Positions 58,201 through 64,000 of a stretch of DNA of 64,000 nucleotides are shown in pieces. The DNA is from Cryoendolithus antarcticus. Lineage: Eukaryota > Ascomycota > Dothideomycetes > Cladosporiales > Cladosporiaceae. Below the pieces are notes generated by a model, which did no database searches, was not told the DNA's origin, and saw only the letters and a list, made by a program, of their open reading frames with translations. Each line of letters begins with the position of its first letter. Position 1 is the stretch's first letter. Both the position numbers and the translations under genes were made by a program. The DNA lies in contig NAJO01000009.1 of the NCBI GenBank assembly GCA_002077065.1, forward strand, positions 372,001-436,000, read 5' to 3'.

Positions 58201-59320
58201 ATGTCGATGATGCGTATAGCGGTCGCTGGTACTGGTGGTCTCGCTCGTCTGATTGCTCATTACATCAACGATGAGACTAGCCATCATGTTATGCTGCTAT
58301 CACGATCGGTACGTTGCATCCCTAGAACTGACGCAGCTGCGTAGATCGACGCCGTCGGCGGTGCTATGCTGCAAGAGGACGATAGTCCATCTAAACGGAC
58401 TGATGCTGAAGCCTATACATGATCGATCGGAGAAGTGACTGACAGCATCATAGCAACAGCCAGCCCTCGCCGCTCGAGGGTTCCAGATCTCCGTTGTAGG
58501 CTACACTGATGCGCAATCGCTTACCTTTGCCCTCAAAGGTATTGATACAGTCATCTCTACCGTCACTGGACCGAGTCAAGTCAATCTCATTCGAGCCGCC
58601 GTGGCAGCTCGAGTGCGACGCTTCGCTGCGTCCGAGTTCGAGGGTCTACCGAGCCTCCGACCTGCTGGAGATCCCCTCGATCGGAGACGATCCGATGCAA
58701 CTCGATGGCTTCAACACTACGCACAGAACATCATATCGACCGTCTTTGTTTGTGGCATCTTCTACGAGCGATTTCAGCCAGGTGGGCTTGCTCGCTCTCT
58801 GGTCGGACTGAACGCTGGCTTCTCTGGCGAGGGGGACTACATTCTGGACATCGCAAACATGAGAGCGCAAGTGCCTGCTCTTACTAACGAGGGCCAGCCC
58901 GTGATGATGTGTATTACGGCGATCCAAGACGTTGCCCGCTTCGTCACTAGAGCAATAGACCTACCGACTTGGCCGCCTGAGCTGCGAATGTGTGGGGAGC
59001 GGCTGTCGGTGCAGAATCTTGTACTAGTCGCGCAACATCTCAAGAGTGTGTCATGGAACTTCTAGTCATTTGAGCTTTGCTAACGTCGGTCAGAACAAAT
59101 CTTCAATCCGTCAGTCATGCACAATCCCGCAACCCTTCGAGCAGAGCTTGCTGTCGCTGCCGCACAGGGCGATCGACCGCGCGCCATACGATTGCAGACG
59201 CTCATAGCTACCGCAGAAGGACGATACGACTTTACGCAGCCGAACATGAACGCCGCCTTCCCTGACATCACGCCTAAGCGATTCGCTCAATGGTTCGTGG
59301 AGAAATGGGATTTGCAATGA
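58201..59320 (+). CDS. Isoflavone reductase / NmrA-like oxidoreductase
   Basis: Three exons, 58201-58308, 58460-59045 and 59094-59320, give 306 aa. Intron 1 is long (151 nt, GTACGT...CAACAG) and intron 2 is 48 nt with a CTAAC branch. The junctions restore LLSRSPALAARGFQ and QHLKKQIFNPSV. The N-terminus MRIAVAGTGGLARLIAHYI has a dinucleotide-binding GxGGxA pattern. IDTVISTVTGPSQVNLIRAA, RRFAASEFEG, VFVCGIFYERF and YILDIANMRAQVP belong to the fungal NmrA/isoflavone-reductase-like group. The C-terminal FPDITPKRFAQWFVEKW is typical. Family knowledge: NADPH-dependent reductases of small aromatic metabolites. The substrate is unknown. The gene is isolated in gene-poor DNA. Confidence 0.85.
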
Positions 59321-61085
59321 TGAGAATCACCCACTGCGACGATACACGAATAGCTGGGAGTCTGGGATACACGCATACTGGGGAATCGACAGCACAGTAC
59401 GAGGAATGTAGGTGAAGCGGGCGCCGGCGTTTGGTTGATTTTCTGGGTATACCCCATCTACTGTCGCTTCTGTCGACGTAAGAGCATCGCATCTCTTCAA
59501 ACAGCATCGTATTGCACTCATCTCTACTCACGTCCCAGTCATACTTGCTACTCAAGACTCATTTGCTTCTCCAGCCAGTCATGAAGTGAAGTCGACGTTT
59601 CTTGGCGCAGGTGGCGAAAGGCGAGGCAGAAACGAGGCAACCACATGCAGGAGTGCATATATTGGCATCGCGTAGCGTACCCGTCATCTGTAGTGGTGCC
59701 TCGCGTTCGTTTTGATGCGGCCGGAGATTCCATATACCCCCTGCCGCGACGATGTAACTCGAGCCGACAGCTGAAGGTGGTCTTCTTTTAGGCCGACCAA
59801 TCAGAAGTGACTGGGACCTTTTACTGAATATGGCTGGCGTGAAGGATCTACTATGCGAGATATGGTTCTGGACAAGCGAGGAGGATGGACAAACGGCCGG
59901 TACTGGGTTGGGTTGTAGCGTTGGTGGGATCTGAGTTTTGCGGCTGGCTGAACGTGAGGTAGTGCTTGAAAGCTGCACGTATAAGTCGCGTGGCAGGCGC
60001 GAACGCGTCGATCAGAGAGCATGGTTGACGGATCTTCCTTTGCCATACGGAGTAGTATCTGATTGATCTCGCTGGCACTTCTGGACTTACTAACGCACGT
60101 ATCTCGGGCTCCATACTGTATTCTTCGGCGGGGACGCTCCCATAAAGGCCTGCCGACGTACATCTTCAGCGCGACCTGGAGTCTTCCAGAACCTGGGCGA
60201 TGATATCGGCCCAATATCTACCTACCGTCCCATAACAGTCTACTGTTGGCGCAGTACTCTTCGAGCCGCTCTGTGAATGCTTACTGCGGAATGAACTACG
60301 GTCCTATGTAGTCGCTTGTTCGGTGACTTATGATCCTCGCACCTATGGCACAACATCTGGGATGACCACGTGAAGAATTGAACGTTGACTTAGGACAATA
60401 GCGAGCTCTGGCAGCAGCTCTGATGGCGCTCAACGACTCTAGATGTCGCAGGCAAGAATGCTTGCTGTGCTTTGTGCTTACATGTACGTACGCGATTCTT
60501 ACCTGACGCTGCTCGGTCCAAGATAACGCCGATATCCGACATCACAGTATGGCGCCGTGTCCCTCCGGAGCATGTCCTCTATTGACACTGTTCCGTAGGT
60601 ACACACATCTCTGCCATCTTGGAGAGCTATGCACAGTCACGACGGGACTTCTACGAGCTTCTGGACGCCCTGCCTTGCCTGCAGCCGGAAAATAGAGCAT
60701 TACGATTGTGCGGCCGTACAGGCCGAGCTCCCCCAGACGCTATGGACAGTATCTTGATATTTTACAGAGCATGATCCTTCTGAATCGAAGAGACGGGACC
60801 ACTTCAATGAGCTGGACTTACAGTGCGGCAGCCTAGGCTCGTCGAGACGCCCCTCCACTTCTCTCAGCGCTCCTGGGACTGTTCTCTGGCAACCTTCTTC
60901 GTCGTTCAACCTTTTCAGACCTCAATCGTTGGACCCTTCAGCGTGAATACTAGGTAGACTGGCTCCAGAATTGTCTCTAGCGACCTCTGTGGTGCCCTTG
61001 AGTCTTCTCCATCGCGCTGTTTCCTTAGGGGCTGGCCACCAATGTCTGGAGATCATATTCTAGCTTTGTCTCATGTTCCCCATCG
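59321..61085. other. Gene-poor stretch, 1.77 kb
   Basis: Short ORFs only. A minus-strand ORF at 60700-60909 carries a possible GTAAGT donor but no recognisable protein. An ACATGTAC palindrome lies near 60481. No repeat family was identified. Confidence 0.45.
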
Positions 61086-61168
61086 GATCCAGTAGTGAAA
61101 CGGTATCATACGCGCTTGCCAAGCAAGCAATCCTGCGCGTGGCCCGAGTTCGACTCTCGGCTGGTTCA
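61086..61168 (+). tRNA. tRNA-Gly (anticodon GCC) with a 12-nt intron
   Basis: Cloverleaf read by eye. The acceptor is 61086-61092 with 61161-61167, with one T-T mismatch at the third pair, and A61168 is the discriminator. The D-arm is GTGA...TCAT. The anticodon stem CGCGC/GCGCG (61111-61115 with 61135-61139) is perfect. The anticodon GCC is at 61118-61120. The T-arm CCGAG TTCGACT CTCGG is perfect. The intron 61122-61133 sits after position 37, the canonical eukaryotic site. Box A (TAGTGAAACGG) and box B (GAGTTCGACTC) match consensus. Mature length without CCA is 71 nt, as expected for tRNA-Gly. A TTTT run directly follows and a T8 run occurs at 61210-61217, both suitable as Pol III terminators. 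Confidence 0.88.
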
Positions 61169-62886
61169 TTCTTTTGCCGGTCCTTGGGTCCCTGGGATGT
61201 ACCAGCCAATTTTTTTTGACAGCCTTCGGAAACGCCCCATCTGTGAGCGCGAACCGCATCTCAGCTGGAAGGGGAGCTCCGAGGGTGTCAGGCTTGTGGC
61301 AACGAAAGCGACTCGAGCAACCTCGCACGTCTCCAACTCTGCCATCCCAATACAGTGACATCGTTCAGAGCGACCTCTTGCGCAAAATACGCGATAAGAC
61401 TACTTTACCATAGTCTAGCAAATGTCATGTAGCTACGAGACCGGCGACAATCATGAAGCAGTGACGGAGCCCTAAACGCGGCGATGAATGCTCGTGAGGC
61501 AGCAGCTTCCGACACTGCGTATCAGGGGGCCTTGCCGATTCCCTATCACTGACGGATCTCGATAGCATTCCTATACCCCCCTCTGCAGCGTACATTCGGC
61601 TGCGCTCCTATCAGAAGGACTCACGCCAGTGGGTTCAACCACGATTCCGCAGCGAGACGTCTCACACATTCCAGAGCCCAGCAAGATACTATATCACCTT
61701 GAGTCTCACCTCGGAATAACATATATAGCGTAGAAGATGCATGCGCCGCATAGCTACAGCCAACTCGGAAGCACCTTCATCAACACTGTACAGGCAGGAG
61801 AGTAAGTGCACATCCGGCTTCGACTTACCCAATATGACTACGATATGAGCAGATCAACGAACCACGGTCCCCCGGCTATTTCATCTATAACTCCGATCGC
61901 CGTATAGCTTGGCTACCTTGTCTGCAGCTGTATTGCGTGAACAGTGGGAGCGGTTGTTCGCCATACCTCACGCTCATGGTACCACGGGGTAGATACGCGG
62001 ATCTCCCGAGGCACCGAGGATACCCTGCGCCTGATCACCTGGAACAACAATGAACCTATACACTGGATCAAAACTCACCGATGCTGTTTCTACTTTTGAT
62101 TGGTCGACAAGCAAATCACGTTTGCCAAGGCTGACCGTTAAGACTTTACTACATTTCTTGGCCTTCGTCTTGACGGCCAACCATCACTCCAACTTCCTCC
62201 TTCGATTAGGACAGATTGTGACCATACACCCCTATGCACTACAAACGCACCACCGCGTGCTTGGCAGCCTTGACTCCTGCGATATGCAGTACACGTCTGC
62301 ATGCCAAGGGACGCGCACCTGCCCTCTTGGAGGATGTAGAGCAGGTGACCGATAAGACATGAAATGAAGTTGCCGTTGCCAAGTGCGAGCATGAGGCAAG
62401 CGATCGTCTCCGGCGCTACATGTGTTGCGTTAGACTTCACTCTATGGTCCAGCTGCAACAGAACAAACGCAGTGTAACGCGGAATTATTGCCTATGGGCT
62501 GTACCGATCGCTCACGGTGGGTCGCTCGCTTGGGCTCGGTAAACAGGTTTGCGGCAGGGTCAAAGTAACTGCGATTTCGTGGCCTTTGACATTGGTCGGT
62601 CTGATATTGCGACCAGCAGTAGAAGCACTTGGCTGCAGTACACTTGCCCCATGAAGATAGGAGCCCGAGGGTGAGAGACATTGCAACCTGATGTCCACAC
62701 CACTGAGGTAGCATCAGCGTGGTCTCTTGTTTCCCAGGCGCGGAAGGGTACGACCTTCTAGGTATAAGAGGAGGTCAGCAAGCAGGTGAGTGCGGTTTTC
62801 AACACATCAGTCTATTTCTTCCCGATTCAGATTCGACAGATTTGCCCGCACTTTACGCATCACGTCAACGAGAATCCTTAGCAATC
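61169..62886. other. Intergenic, 1.7 kb before the subtilase gene
   Basis: No supported protein gene. A minus-strand ORF (61974-62180, 68 codons) and a transcript-like segment with CATATATAG at 61721-61729 and a GTAAGT donor near 61802 look suggestive but do not form a complete gene in frame. The last 120 bp are the subtilase 5' region: TATAAGAG at 62763-62770 and a probable 5' UTR intron (about 62786-62839). Confidence 0.45.
62763..62770 (+). promoter_or_regulatory. TATA-like box upstream of the subtilase gene
   Basis: TATAAGAG lies 124 bp before the subtilase start codon. A consensus GTGAGT donor follows at 62786 and a CAG acceptor at about 62839, consistent with a core promoter and a 5' UTR intron. 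Confidence 0.4.
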
Positions 62887-64000
62887 ATGCCTTCCTTGTC
62901 AACGCTGCTCTGCGTCGTCCCAGCTCTCCTACAGGCGGTCGCAGCTGTTCCTCAGATCAATCGCCGCCAGACCGAGGAGACGATTCCAAACAAATGGATC
63001 GTGCGTATCGAGGATTACGAATCGCTGGACTCTGTCCTCACCACTGTGCTTGAGGAAGCAGGTGTCGAAGCCATCGGCAACTACAGCGTCGGCAATGTCA
63101 AGGGCTTCAACTTCGAGGGCGATGATGCCGTTCTCGACACGCTCCAGCAGATGGGCGCCATCAAGTCCGTTGAGCCCGACACCCGCATGTACTCCAGTGT
63201 TCCAATGCGCGATATCTCAGCCCGTGCATTCGTCTCTCAATCAAATGCTCCCTGGGGACTTGGCCGCATTTCTCGCAAGACTCGTGGTTCGACGACGTAC
63301 ACGTACGACTCGTCTGCTGGCGCGGGTACCTACATCTATGTTATCGACACCGGTGTAAACTCAGGGCACACCGACTTCACTGGTCGCGTCACCCTCGGGG
63401 CTAGCTTCATCTCAGGATCCAACGGCGAGGATGATCAAGGCCACGGCACACACTGCGCTGGTAGTGCTGCAGGAATCAGATACGGCGTTGTAAGCTTGCC
63501 TCTTCTTGTAGACCCTCATCTGATATTATGCTGATATATCATACCACCAGGCCAAGAAAGCAAACATCATCGCCGTGAAAGTCCTTGACTCCTCCGGCTC
63601 AGGCTCCAACTCCGGTGTCCTACGAGGCATCGACTGGGCAGTTCAAGATGCTCAGAACAAGGGCCACATCAGCAGGACCGTCATCTCAATGTCACTTGGC
63701 GGTTCCTTCTCGCAAGTCACAAACGATGCAATCGCCGCCGCAACCAATGCTGGGGCCTTCGTCGCCGTGGCTGCAGGCAACGACAATGCAGATGCCTCTC
63801 GCTACTCGCCAGCCTCCGCTCCCTCTGCGTGCACAGTCGGCGCTACCACCAGCGCGGATGCTCGTGCGAGCTACTCGAACTACGGCAGCCTGGTCGATAT
63901 CTTTGCGCCGGGGTCAAACATCCTCTCTGCTTGGATCGGGTCTTCAACCGCGACAAACACAATCAGCGGTACCAGCATGGCCACGCCTCATATTGCTGGG
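62887..64000 (+). CDS. Secreted subtilisin-like serine protease (proteinase K family), 3' end cut by the window
   Basis: Exon 1 is 62887-63489. A 61-nt intron (GTAAGC...ACCAG, phase 0) follows. Exon 2 runs from 63551 past the window end, giving 351 codons seen. The N-terminus MPSLSTLLCVVPALLQAVAA is a signal peptide. An inhibitor-I9 propeptide (about 30-115, starting NKWIVRIEDYESL) follows. The mature S8A domain begins near SQSNAPWGLGRIS. The catalytic triad is visible: Asp in YVIDTGVNSGH (about residue 154), His in GHGTHCAG (about 186) and Ser in GTSMATPH (about 343, near the window end). AAGNDNADA supplies the oxyanion Asn region. Family knowledge: extracellular alkaline endoprotease for protein degradation. 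Start at 62887 is preferred because the signal peptide begins there. Confidence 0.95.

Overview
The window is nuclear DNA from a filamentous ascomycete (Pezizomycotina). The evidence is dense protein-coding genes on both strands, mostly 47-63 nt introns with GTRNGN donors and CTRAY branch sites, a fungal Ste2 pheromone receptor, fungal-type GGPP synthase, UPF1, PLC and proteinase-K-like genes, and GC-rich third codon positions. The overall look of the proteins suggests Dothideomycetes, but that is an impression and not a measurement. I saw no transposon, CRISPR array, prophage or bacterial-type operon. Exon boundaries were read by eye from splice signals plus frame and family continuity.

Layout. 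0-12.9 kb is a housekeeping block: NOP16 (truncated by the window edge), a ZIP zinc transporter, an unrecognised acidic/serine-rich protein, GTP cyclohydrolase II (RIB1), an Ap4A phosphorylase, a DUF676-type serine hydrolase whose 5' end contains an in-frame stop, a small protein ending in a CaaX box, and a sugar-transferase-like protein. 12.9-16.4 kb is gene-poor, with one exon-like fragment. 16.4-36.5 kb holds a small Cys-containing ORF head-to-head with phospholipase C, then NFS1, an amino-acid transporter, UPF1, IMP4, a Rossmann-fold protein, the GID-complex subunit FYV10, a metallophosphoesterase, a disordered SLAAES-motif protein and a GGPP synthase.

37.4-46.4 kb is an accessory-looking oxidative block: amidase, NmrA-like reductase, cytochrome P450 and FAD monooxygenase. 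The last two are divergent around a 1.76 kb spacer. No polyketide, peptide or terpene backbone enzyme is visible, so calling it a cluster is inference. 46.6-56.5 kb returns to core genes: a FAM32A-like protein, STE2, a tandem-BRCT protein, a flavin amine oxidase and a homeodomain factor with a KEN motif. From 56.5 kb the DNA is gene-poor, containing one spliced isoflavone-reductase-like gene and an intron-containing tRNA-Gly(GCC). It ends in a secreted subtilase cut by the window edge.

Functional links are mostly those of ordinary genome neighbours: ribosome biogenesis (NOP16, IMP4), signalling (STE2, PLC1), mRNA decay (UPF1), Fe-S biogenesis (NFS1) and riboflavin synthesis (RIB1). I did not find a clearly unprecedented system. 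The best leads are the oxidative block, the in-frame TGA gene, the CaaX protein, the unclassified tandem-BRCT protein and two unannotated coding-like segments.
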